20,981 nt of DNA from a virus. The DNA lies in IMG/VR virus record IMGVR_UViG_3300041809_002094, positions 1 through 20,981 of that record; one strand, written 5' to 3'. The notes beneath the pieces are model-generated. The model searched no databases. It saw only the letters and a program-made list of their open reading frames with translations, and was not told the DNA's origin. This document shows positions 1-7,428 of this stretch, piece by piece (the first letter of the stretch is position 1; each line of letters begins with the position of its first letter). The translations under genes and the position numbers were made by a program.

Positions 1-1091
1 TCGGTTTTCGCATCCCGATCATTGCGCGTTCCGATGGTTCGATTATCGATGGCCATTTACGCCTCAAGGCGGCGCAACGTCTAGGGCTGACCGAAGTGCC
101 AGTGGCGCTGGCCGATGAACTGTCGGATGCGCAGATCAAGGCGTTCCGTCTGCTCGCCAACCGTTCGGTGGCTTGGGCGGAATGGGACAATGAACTTCTT
201 GCCCTTGAACTCAAGGATTTGCAGGAGATCGGCTACGATCTCGGCCTAACCGGCTTTGACGACGGCGAACTGAAAAGCCTGATGGAAGATGATGCTTCGG
301 CTGGTCTCACCGACGAAGATGCGGTGCCGGATACTCCCGCCGAGCCAATTTCCAAGCCGGGCGACGTTTATGTCATTGGCAACCACCGTCTGCTCTGCGG
401 CGACAGCACGGTGCTGGCAAACGTGGAAAAGGTTCTCGACGGCGCGCTTGCGGATATGGTGTTCACGGATCCGCCCTATAACGTGAACTATGCCAACACG
501 GCCAAAGACAAGATGCGCGGGAAGAATCGCGCAATCCTGAATGACAACCTCGGCAACGATTTTGAAAAGTTTCTTTATGACGCTTGCGTCAACATGCTTA
601 CCGTCTGCAAAGGCGCGATTTATGTCTGCATGTCGTCGAGCGAACTGCACACGCTGCAAAAAGCTTTCATTGAGGCTGGCGGCAAATGGTCGACCTTCGT
701 CATCTGGGCGAAAAACACCTTCACGCTCGGTCGCGCCGATTATCAGCGGCAGTATGAACCCATCCTCTATGGCTGGAAACAAGGCGTCAACCACTTCTGG
801 TGCGGCGCACGTGATCAAGGCGATGTGTGGTTCGTTAACAAACCCACGAAGAACGATCTGCATCCGACAATGAAGCCGGTCGAGCTGGTTGAACGCTCCA
901 TTCGCAACAGCAGCAAGAGCCGAGACATCGTTTTGGATTGCTTCGGCGGCTCCGGCACAACGCTTATCGCGTGCGAAAAAACAGGTCGGCAAGCACGGCT
1001 GATCGAACTCGACCCCAAATACTGCGACGTGATCGTCAAGCGCTGGGAAGAGTTTACGGGCAAGAAGGCGGAAAGATTGACGACCTGTTAA
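1..1091 (+). CDS. ParB-domain DNA methyltransferase, beta class (5' end outside window)
   Basis: The reading frame is open from base 3 to the TAA at 1089-1091 (362 residues visible), so the start lies upstream. The first visible residues contain IIDGHLRLKAAQRLG, typical of the ParB-like nuclease fold that phages often fuse to a methyltransferase. Next comes the catalytic motif DPPY at 468-479 (motif IV), then the late conserved segment HPTMKP, then the S-adenosylmethionine-binding FGGSG at 942-956 (motif I). Motif IV before motif I marks the beta class, which methylates exocyclic amino groups (N6-adenine or N4-cytosine). No restriction partner is visible, so it probably modifies phage DNA to evade host restriction, or acts as an orphan regulator; that role is inference. 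Target sequence is unknown. Confidence 0.9.
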   Translation, partial: GFRIPIIARSDGSIIDGHLRLKAAQRLGLTEVPVALADELSDAQIKAFRLLANRSVAWAEWDNELLALELKDLQEIGYDLGLTGFDDGELKSLMEDDASAGLTDEDAVPDTPAEPISKPGDVYVIGNHRLLCGDSTVLANVEKVLDGALADMVFTDPPYNVNYANTAKDKMRGKNRAILNDNLGNDFEKFLYDACVNMLTVCKGAIYVCMSSSELHTLQKAFIEAGGKWSTFVIWAKNTFTLGRADYQRQYEPILYGWKQGVNHFWCGARDQGDVWFVNKPTKNDLHPTMKPVELVERSIRNSSKSRDIVLDCFGGSGTTLIACEKTGRQARLIELDPKYCDVIVKRWEEFTGKKAERLTTC

Positions 1092-1146
1092 GAAAATCTT
1101 CACTCCGGCCACGATACCCTGTAGGTTGAAAACGATTGGAGACGGC

Positions 1147-1620
1147 ATGAAGCGGACGATTTCGACCATTGGTTATGAGGGCGCGACGATTGAACAGTTC
1201 GTCGCAGCGCTTAAGTATGCCTCGATCGATCTGTTGATTGACGTCCGCGACATACCTTTGTCTCGCAAAAAAGGCTTCTCGAAGAACCAGTTAGCCGAAA
1301 TACTGCGCTCATGGGGGATTGAATACGTCCATCTGCGCGGGCTTGGCGATCCCAAAGAGGGACGCGAGGCCGCTCGTGCCGGCAACTACGCGTTGTTCGA
1401 AAAGATTTTTGGCAAGCACATGCGTTCGGAAGTGGCCGAAAGAGATTTAGGCACGGCGTCGCAGCTGGTGCGCGATAGCCGCGCATGCCTCATGTGCTTT
1501 GAAGCCGATTATGAGAAGTGCCATCGGAGTATCGTTGCCGATCATCTGTCACGCACGACGGGATTGACGGTAACCCCTCTGGCCGTTCAGGATGTTCAGG
1601 TTGGCAGAATCGCTGCCTGA
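1147..1620 (+). CDS. DUF488 family protein
   Basis: 157 residues. The family signature is visible throughout: STIGYEG at the N-terminus, LIDVRDIPLSRKKGFSK, YVHLRGLGDP, and near the end LMCFEADYEKCHRSIVA with a conserved Cys and Cys-His pair. I chose ATG 1147 because GGAG at 1138-1141 sits just upstream; an in-frame TTG at 1126 would add seven residues and lacks a better site. DUF488 has no firmly assigned biochemical role that I can state; the conserved Cys, His and Arg suggest nucleic-acid or metal chemistry, which is inference. It sits 55 bases after the methyltransferase and 20 bases before the next ORF, so the three probably form one transcription unit. Confidence 0.85.
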   Translation: MKRTISTIGYEGATIEQFVAALKYASIDLLIDVRDIPLSRKKGFSKNQLAEILRSWGIEYVHLRGLGDPKEGREAARAGNYALFEKIFGKHMRSEVAERDLGTASQLVRDSRACLMCFEADYEKCHRSIVADHLSRTTGLTVTPLAVQDVQVGRIAA

Positions 1621-1640
1621 ATTTATCCTCCGGTCTGGTC

Positions 1641-2408
1641 ATGACGAATTTCGAAGGCGCATCCGAAGCCATTATTCTTGTCAAAGCCTCGCCCCAAGTT
1701 GGAAAGAAACATGGCGAGACCGTTTGCTGCGCCGGTGTAAACGACGCGGGCGAATGGGTCAGGCTTTATCCCGTCACGTTCCGTACACTCGATCAGGCCA
1801 GCCAGTTTCGTCGCTGGGACAGAATTCGGTTCCGTTGGCAGAAGCCGAAGGATGATTCGCGCCCTGAAAGTTTGCGCGTCGATCATCAGTCGATCGAGAT
1901 CATCGGAGAGCTGAAACAAAAAGAACGCCTCAATTTTCTGTCTCGCCTTGAGGTGACTTCCATCAATAAGATAAGGGGCGAGGGTCGGACGCTGGCATTG
2001 TTGAGGCCGCGCGATCTAAAATTCTCGATCGAGAAGAAATCGGACGATATCTTCTCGGAAGAAAAAAAGAAGTTTGCCGAGTTTGCCGCGCAGGCTGATC
2101 TGTTCAATTCCTCGCCGCTTATCCCTTATGAGCCATGCCCTTACGTATTCAAGTATAGCTATGTCACCGACGATGGCGAACGCACCGGTACCTGCCAGGA
2201 CTGGGAAACGGACGCCACGTTTTACAACTGGAGCCGTCACTACGGTGAACAAAAAGCGCTTGAAAACATGCAGCGCGTGTTTGGCGAAGAGTATCCGAAC
2301 AAGGGCATGGTGTTTGCCATGGGAACGCATTCGCTCTATCCGGACACATGGTTGATCAACGGCATCATCCGTTTGGATGAAATCCGGCAGATGAGCCTTG
2401 ATATATAA
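1641..2408 (+). CDS. Hypothetical protein next to DUF488
   Basis: 255 residues, not confidently assigned to a family. The open frame runs back to 1518, but coding character starts at ATG 1641; the earlier part lies inside the DUF488 gene. The N-terminal third looks like a compact beta-rich domain (AIILVKASPQVGKKHGE, then VCCAGV, EWVRLYPVTFR, FRRWDRIRFRW). The C-terminal half has a CQDWE segment followed by many aromatic and charged residues. No signal peptide or membrane segment. The 20-base gap to the DUF488 gene suggests the two are translated and act together, perhaps as a phage accessory or defence-related pair; that is inference from position only. No strong ribosome-binding site precedes the start. 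Confidence 0.7.
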   Translation: MTNFEGASEAIILVKASPQVGKKHGETVCCAGVNDAGEWVRLYPVTFRTLDQASQFRRWDRIRFRWQKPKDDSRPESLRVDHQSIEIIGELKQKERLNFLSRLEVTSINKIRGEGRTLALLRPRDLKFSIEKKSDDIFSEEKKKFAEFAAQADLFNSSPLIPYEPCPYVFKYSYVTDDGERTGTCQDWETDATFYNWSRHYGEQKALENMQRVFGEEYPNKGMVFAMGTHSLYPDTWLINGIIRLDEIRQMSLDI

Positions 2409-2418
2409 TGGAAAAGGC

Positions 2419-2865
2419 ATGAGCGAAGAACCGAAGCTTAATCCACTGATCCCTGAATTGCTTTGCAACAACGTCGACGTCAGCATCGCGTTCTATACGC
2501 AGGTGTTGGGCTTTAAGATTCTTTATCAGCGCCAAGAGGCGCGTTTCGCGATGGTCGAGCGCGCGGGCGCTCAGATCATGTTGGATGAATTGGTGCCGGG
2601 AAACCCTCGTTCGTGGATCGCCGGACTGCTCGAGGTTCCTTTTGGGCGTGGCATGAATCTGGATATTCACGCAGACAAGGTTCAAGAGCTTTACGAACAC
2701 GTCAAGACGGCAGGGGCCAAAATCTTTCTGCCTATTGAAGAAAAGTGGTACCGCGCGGACGATATCGACTTGGGTTGCCAACAGTTTATCGTGCTGGATC
2801 CAGATGGTTACCTTCTGCGCTTTTCCGAAAACATCGGAACGCGCCAGACGCAAACGGCGCTGTAA
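2419..2865 (+). CDS. VOC family protein, bleomycin-resistance-like
   Basis: 148 residues with the two beta-alpha-beta-beta-beta halves of the vicinal oxygen chelate fold. N-terminal half: IPELLCNNVDVSIAFYTQVLGF and MVERAGAQIMLDEL (about residues 10-60). C-terminal half: GRGMNLDIHADKVQELYEHV, LPIEEKWYR and FIVLDPDGYLLRF. The conserved pattern fits the bleomycin-resistance/dioxygenase branch, which binds a small molecule in a dimer groove; the usual glyoxalase metal ligands are not all present, so an enzymatic role is uncertain. ATG 2419 is preceded closely by GGAAAAGG, a good ribosome-binding site. This is not a virion gene; it is cargo placed between the DUF488 pair and the terminase. Confidence 0.85.
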   Translation: MSEEPKLNPLIPELLCNNVDVSIAFYTQVLGFKILYQRQEARFAMVERAGAQIMLDELVPGNPRSWIAGLLEVPFGRGMNLDIHADKVQELYEHVKTAGAKIFLPIEEKWYRADDIDLGCQQFIVLDPDGYLLRFSENIGTRQTQTAL

Positions 2866-2917
2866 TATATCGATCAGACGCCCGGCGATCCAATAAACCA
2901 TCCCGGGAGTATCTATC

Positions 2918-3388
2918 ATGGCAGGCCGCAAGCCGCTGCCCACGCACCTTAAACTGGTCAAGGGGACGGCCCGACCGCATCGTTTGAACAAGAACGAGCC
3001 GAAACCGTCCATCATCGTGCCGGAACCCCCGGCGCATCTCGACGATCGGGCAAAGGCAAAATTTACCGAACTGGCGGAGATGCTGGCGCGCCACGGCGTT
3101 ATGACCGAACTCGATGCTGGAGCGATCGCTCGTTACGCAGTCGTATGGTGCCGCTGGGTCGACGCCGAGGCCGAGATCAAGCGGCGCGGCCCTGTGGTCA
3201 AAACCGCCAGCGACAACGTTATTCAGAACCCGTTTCTGGCAGTGGCGAACAAATGCTTGCTGCAGATGGCGCAGATCGAAAGCGAATTCGGTCTGACGCC
3301 GTCGTCACGCACCCGCATCCGCATGGAGGCGCCGTCCGACACCGTCGATCCATTCGAGGAGTATCTCAACCGTGGCAAAGAGACGTAA
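2918..3388 (+). CDS. Terminase small subunit, P27 family
   Basis: 156 residues. The start MAGRKPLPTHLKLVKGTAR is the typical opening of P27-type small terminases, followed by basic residues, a helical region with LDDRAKAKFTELAEML and a C-terminal segment ending in acidic residues. It recognises phage DNA and delivers it to the large subunit for packaging. GGGAG at 2903-2907 precedes ATG 2918. Its last 17 bases overlap the start of the large terminase gene in another frame, the usual arrangement for coupled translation. Confidence 0.92.
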   Translation: MAGRKPLPTHLKLVKGTARPHRLNKNEPKPSIIVPEPPAHLDDRAKAKFTELAEMLARHGVMTELDAGAIARYAVVWCRWVDAEAEIKRRGPVVKTASDNVIQNPFLAVANKCLLQMAQIESEFGLTPSSRTRIRMEAPSDTVDPFEEYLNRGKET

Positions 3389-5060
3389 AGCCCAGACCTG
3401 TCCGGTCAAGGCTTACGCCCGCGCGGTGTTCGAGGGCAAGATTGCCGCCGGAAAGCTGGTTAGGCTTGCCTGTCAGCGGCATCTCGACGATCTGGTCAAT
3501 GGCAAAGCCCGTGGCCTGATCTGGGATGCGAGCGCCGCGCGACACGCCGTCGTGTTCTTCGGCCATTTGCGTCATTCGACAGGCGAATGGGCAAACCAGC
3601 CGTTTGAACTGCAATCGTGGCAGGCCTTCGTCATCGGTTCGCTCTACGGATGGAAACGTGCCGATGGTTTGCGCCGCTTCCGAACCTCCTACGTCGAGGT
3701 GGCGCGCAAAAATGGCAAATCGGTCATGCTGGCCGGTACTGCGCTTTATGCCTTGGTCGCGGATGGGGAGATGGGGGCGCACATCTATGCCGCCGCCACC
3801 ACACGCGACCAAGCGAGGATCATTTTTGGCGAGGCCGAACGCATGGTCAACGCCAGTCCGGCACTCAGGGCACGTGTAACGCGCACCGTCAATAATCTGG
3901 CAGTATTGCCGACCTCAAGTTGGTTCCGACCGCTGTCGGCTGATGCATCGAAGATGGACGGCCTCAACGTGCACTTCGCGGCGGTCGACGAAGTGCATGA
4001 GCATCCGAATGCGGAGATTATCCAGAAGCTCAACACCGCCACCGGCGCACGGCGCCAGCCCTTGATCTTCGAGATCACCACGGCGGGACACGACCGCCAG
4101 TCGGTGTGTCGCCAGCATCATGAGTTCTCGGTCAAGGTCTTGGAAGGCTCTGTGCCGACAGAGGCCTCCGATAGCTGGTTCGCCTATATCGCCACCATTG
4201 ATCCGGGCGACGAATGGACTGATCCCTCCGTTTGGATCAAGTCCAATCCCAGCCTTGGCGTCACCGTCAAGATCGAGGATTTGAAGCGCCAAGTCGAGGA
4301 AGCCCGCGAGATGCCGGCGCAGCAGAATGCCATCCGGCGGTTGCGTCTCAACGAGTGGACAGAACAGGCCACGCGCTGGATCGACATGGGCGTCTGGGCC
4401 GACAACGCCGAACCGTTCGACGAGGAGGATTTGGTCGGGCGGACTTGTTATGGCGGTCTGGATTTGGCCCGCGTCAACGATCTGTCGTCGCTGGCGCTGG
4501 TGTTTCCGCCGGAACATCCTGACGAAAAGGTCAAGGTGATCTGGCGTCACTGGTGCCCGCGGGATGACATTTTGCGGCGGGTACGACGCGATCGCGCGCC
4601 TTACACAATCTGGCGCGACCAAGGATATCTGATCGCCACCGAAGGCAACACGACGGATTTCAAGTTCATCGAGGCCGAAGTTCTGGAATTGGCAACCCGC
4701 TTCAACATTCTGGAAATCGCCTATGACCGCACCTTTGCTGGCGAACTGGTACGCAATCTTCAGGATGAGGGAGTCAGCATGATCGAGTTCGGTCAGGGAT
4801 TTATCAGCATGGGGCCAGCCGCAGCCGAATTTATGCGCCTGTTGATCGGGCGGTCATTGCGGCACGGCGGCAATCCCGTCGCCACGTGGTGCGCTTCCAA
4901 CGTCACGGCGCGCCGCGATCCCGCCGGCAACGAAAAGCCCGATAAGGAACGCTCGATTGAGCGCATAGATGCGATTGTGGCTACCATCATGGCGGTAGGA
5001 CGATTGCAGACCGCCGAGGGCGGTTCAGTCTATGAGGAACGCGGGCTTCTGATGATCTGA
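3372..5060 (+). CDS. Terminase large subunit (packaging ATPase/nuclease)
   Basis: 562 residues, normal length for HK97-type TerL. The N-terminal ATPase has the Walker A variant ARKNGKS at residues 111-117 and Walker B FAAVDEVHEH at about 202-211, with Asp206-Glu207 as the likely catalytic pair. The C-terminal RNase H-like nuclease starts at GGLDLARVNDLSSLAL with Asp364 as first metal ligand, continues through LEIAYDR and ends with IDAIVATIMAVGR carrying the last acidic residue. It drives DNA into the prohead and cuts the concatemer. The start is GTG 3372, inside the small terminase gene. The HNH protein that often accompanies HK97-type terminases is not next to this gene. Confidence 0.96.
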   Translation: MAKRRKAQTCPVKAYARAVFEGKIAAGKLVRLACQRHLDDLVNGKARGLIWDASAARHAVVFFGHLRHSTGEWANQPFELQSWQAFVIGSLYGWKRADGLRRFRTSYVEVARKNGKSVMLAGTALYALVADGEMGAHIYAAATTRDQARIIFGEAERMVNASPALRARVTRTVNNLAVLPTSSWFRPLSADASKMDGLNVHFAAVDEVHEHPNAEIIQKLNTATGARRQPLIFEITTAGHDRQSVCRQHHEFSVKVLEGSVPTEASDSWFAYIATIDPGDEWTDPSVWIKSNPSLGVTVKIEDLKRQVEEAREMPAQQNAIRRLRLNEWTEQATRWIDMGVWADNAEPFDEEDLVGRTCYGGLDLARVNDLSSLALVFPPEHPDEKVKVIWRHWCPRDDILRRVRRDRAPYTIWRDQGYLIATEGNTTDFKFIEAEVLELATRFNILEIAYDRTFAGELVRNLQDEGVSMIEFGQGFISMGPAAAEFMRLLIGRSLRHGGNPVATWCASNVTARRDPAGNEKPDKERSIERIDAIVATIMAVGRLQTAEGGSVYEERGLLMI

Positions 5061-5066
5061 GGCCCC

Positions 5067-6416
5067 ATGAAACTGCCTGGAATTTTCAGCGCCGTCGGTC
5101 GCGCTCTTTCGCCGAAACGAACCCGCGCTTCCGCTGGCGTGCCGTCTTACGGGATGATCCCGCCGCTCGGTTCGGTGCCGAGCGCGTCGGGGTTGATGAT
5201 CTCGCAAGCCACGGCGATGGCGGTATCGGCCGTCTATGCCTGCGTGGCCATCCGGGCGAAGGATGTGGCGCGCTGCACGCCGCGCCTTTTCATCCCCAAA
5301 AGGGACGGCGGACGAGATCAGGTCAAGGATCACATCGTCGCCAAACTGTTCGCGCGACCGAACCGCCAGCAGACATGGTTCGAATTCTGGCAACAGATGA
5401 TGGTCGGGTATCTGCTGCGCGGGAACGCTTACGCCGCCATCTTGCGCGACCGCAGCGGTAACCCAATCGAGTTGATCCCCATCAACCCGGACGCCGTCAT
5501 GGTACTGGAAGCGTCCGACGGGTCGATCTTCTACAACGTTAACCGCATCGGCCTTTGGCAAATTGCCATGCTGAGGAACATGCAGGTGGCGATCCCTGAG
5601 GAGGATGTCTTCCACCTGCGGGGCATCAGCTTCAATACGCTGGTCGGCGTTTCAACCATCGGGTTGGCGCGGGACGCCATCGGCCTTGCCATGGGGCTTG
5701 AACAACAGGCCTCGCGGTGGGTTGGCAATGGCGCGCGCCCGTCCGGCGTGCTTAAAGCCAAGACGCGGCTGTCGGAACCAGCGGCCATGCGCCTCAAGCA
5801 GCAATGGCAGGCGTTTACCGGCGGCCTGCAGAATGTCGGTCAGACGGCGGTGCTGGAGGAAGGCGTTGAATGGCAGTCGGTGCAGCTGACTTCGGTCGAC
5901 CTTGAATTCATCCAACAACGCAACCTGCAAGTTGCCGACATCGCCCGATATTACGACGTCCCGCTAAGCCGTCTCGGTGTGGCCGGCAGCGCGTCAAGCA
6001 AGATAACGCCCGCCGAGGAAGAACAGTCCTACGTCAATCACACGGTGATGCCTGATCTGGTGATCGCCGAACAAAAGTTCATGCAGGTGTTTGGCCTCGA
6101 CAAAGAAGGCATCGAGGTTGATTTCGACGAAGGACAATTGCTCCGCGCCGACATCATGACCCGCTACAACGCCGCGCGCCTCGGGGTGCTCACCGGAATC
6201 CTGACGCCGAACGAAGTGCGACGTTCCGAAGGGTTGCCGCCCGTGGAAGGCGGAGATCGTCTGATGGTGCCTGCCAATACCGCCGCGCTCGGTTCCGACA
6301 TGACCGGCACTGCGCCGGATGGTGCCGGGCGACCCGAGAGCGGCAATCCGCCGAAACCCGGCGTGCCGACCAGCGGCGACGCTGACCCGCAACTCGACCC
6401 GCAAGGCGAACTGTAA
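5067..6416 (+). CDS. Portal protein, HK97 family
   Basis: 449 residues. Diagnostic stretches are AVYACVAIRAKDVA near residue 57, GYLLRGNAYAAILRD near 113, ELIPINPDAV, and EFIQQRNLQVADIARYYDVP in the C-terminal half. Twelve copies form the ring at the capsid vertex through which DNA passes. The C-terminal 40 residues are rich in Gly, Pro and Asp and look disordered. ATG 5067 follows the terminase stop by six bases, with TGAGG as a likely ribosome-binding site overlapping that stop. Confidence 0.96.
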   Translation: MKLPGIFSAVGRALSPKRTRASAGVPSYGMIPPLGSVPSASGLMISQATAMAVSAVYACVAIRAKDVARCTPRLFIPKRDGGRDQVKDHIVAKLFARPNRQQTWFEFWQQMMVGYLLRGNAYAAILRDRSGNPIELIPINPDAVMVLEASDGSIFYNVNRIGLWQIAMLRNMQVAIPEEDVFHLRGISFNTLVGVSTIGLARDAIGLAMGLEQQASRWVGNGARPSGVLKAKTRLSEPAAMRLKQQWQAFTGGLQNVGQTAVLEEGVEWQSVQLTSVDLEFIQQRNLQVADIARYYDVPLSRLGVAGSASSKITPAEEEQSYVNHTVMPDLVIAEQKFMQVFGLDKEGIEVDFDEGQLLRADIMTRYNAARLGVLTGILTPNEVRRSEGLPPVEGGDRLMVPANTAALGSDMTGTAPDGAGRPESGNPPKPGVPTSGDADPQLDPQGEL

Positions 6417-6435
6417 CTAACATGGAGAAGAAATC

Positions 6436-7320
6436 ATGACGATGATGCGTGCGGCCGTTTCGGCTGAGATCAAACCGCTGGGCGAAAACGAGGTGGAAGT
6501 CATCATCTCGACTTCGGCGTTGGCGCGCGATGGACACATTCTTGAGCCGTCCGGATGCGATCTGACCAATTACCGCGCCAATCCCATCGTCCTCTGGCAA
6601 CACAATCCAGATGTTCCGGTCGGACGCGCCGCCGATCTTGCCATTGAAGGCGATAAAATTCGCTCGCGCATCGTCTTTGCGCCTGCCGGCGTCTCGCCGA
6701 AGGCCGACGAAGTGCGCGGACTCGTCAAAAACGGAATCGTATCTGGCGTTTCGGTCGGCTTCGATGTTCTCGACAGTGAGCCGATCGATCCGCAGAAACC
6801 GCGCGGCGGCCAACGCTTTACCAAGTGGGAGCTGCTGGAATGTTCCTTTTGCTCGGTGCCGGCCGATCCTGGCGCGGCGGTGACGGCCCGGGCACAACCT
6901 CAGGAGAAAAACAACATGACAAACACACAAACACGGGCTGGCAAAAAACTGTCGGCCGCCACCAAACAACAGCTCGATGACGCTGCCGACCATTTGCAGC
7001 GCGCCATGGAACGCCATAAGGCGCTCGGCGATCAGATGGACGACATCAGGGATCAAAACGACGGCGACAATGGAATCCGTGCCGATCTTGCCGATCTTCA
7101 CGAGGATGCCAGCGATACGCATCGCGCCCTCGGCCGTTCGTTGCGGGCTTGCCAGCGCTGTTTGCGCGCCGCGACGAAAAATCCCAAGCCTGCATCTTCG
7201 GATGACGATAACGAAGATGAAATCGAAACCTCCTCAGGCGATGGACAGCAAGACGACGCCCGCAGCGCCGATCTCCGCCGCCGCAAAGCCGATCTTCAAG
7301 CCTTGTCGCAGAGGAACTGA
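6436..7320 (+). CDS. Prohead protease with C-terminal scaffold-like extension
   Basis: 294 residues. Residues 1-150 are an S78-type HK97 prohead protease: VLWQHNPDVPVGRA carries the likely catalytic His56, and WELLECSFCSVPADP the likely nucleophile Ser137. It cleaves scaffold and capsid N-termini during maturation. From residue 161 the protein changes to a charged, helical, low-complexity region with acidic runs (SSDDDNEDEIE) and ends in basic residues, typical of a scaffold. An internal ribosome-binding site and ATG lie exactly at the boundary (see 6916-7320). GGAGAAG at 6424-6430 precedes the ATG at 6436. Confidence 0.93.
   Translation: MTMMRAAVSAEIKPLGENEVEVIISTSALARDGHILEPSGCDLTNYRANPIVLWQHNPDVPVGRAADLAIEGDKIRSRIVFAPAGVSPKADEVRGLVKNGIVSGVSVGFDVLDSEPIDPQKPRGGQRFTKWELLECSFCSVPADPGAAVTARAQPQEKNNMTNTQTRAGKKLSAATKQQLDDAADHLQRAMERHKALGDQMDDIRDQNDGDNGIRADLADLHEDASDTHRALGRSLRACQRCLRAATKNPKPASSDDDNEDEIETSSGDGQQDDARSADLRRRKADLQALSQRN
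6916..7320 (+). CDS. Possible nested scaffold protein from internal in-frame start
   Basis: AGGAGA at 6902-6907 followed by eight bases and ATG at 6916 is a near-ideal initiation site inside the protease gene, in the same frame. It would make a separate 134-residue protein starting MTNTQTRAGKKLSAATKQ, made only of the helical charged region after the protease domain. Lambda makes its Nu3 scaffold the same way, from within the C protease gene. The capsid protein downstream also has its own N-terminal delta-like region, so a separate scaffold would be an addition and not a necessity. Expression is inferred from the sequence only. Confidence 0.5.
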   Translation: MTNTQTRAGKKLSAATKQQLDDAADHLQRAMERHKALGDQMDDIRDQNDGDNGIRADLADLHEDASDTHRALGRSLRACQRCLRAATKNPKPASSDDDNEDEIETSSGDGQQDDARSADLRRRKADLQALSQRN

Positions 7321-7358
7321 CTTTCATCCGGCACATAAAACGTATCGGATGATGCCCC

Positions 7359-7428
7359 AACCCGCCCTTGGGCAAGGCGCATTAGACCGTCGTGATGACG
7401 GCCTGTCCCTTTAGATGGAGCCTATCCT
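7359..7428 (+). promoter_or_regulatory. Two-hairpin leader of the major capsid gene (copy A of a repeated element)
   Basis: This leader has a first short hairpin around 7363-7374 (GCC-CTTG-GGC core), a second perfect hairpin CCGTC-GTGAT-GACGG at 7387-7401, and the ribosome-binding segment TTTAGATGGAG ending at 7420, eight bases before ATG 7429. The same elements in the same order precede the tail tube gene at 11231-11297. In the first 20 bases 18 match, and 17 bases across the second hairpin are identical. No T-run follows the hairpins, so they are not terminators; an mRNA stabiliser, processing site or translation enhancer is more likely. Confidence 0.7.

Noticed and set aside
1518-1640. Earlier start of the 255-residue protein
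   Set aside because: This part overlaps the well-supported DUF488 gene and its translation has no protein-like character.
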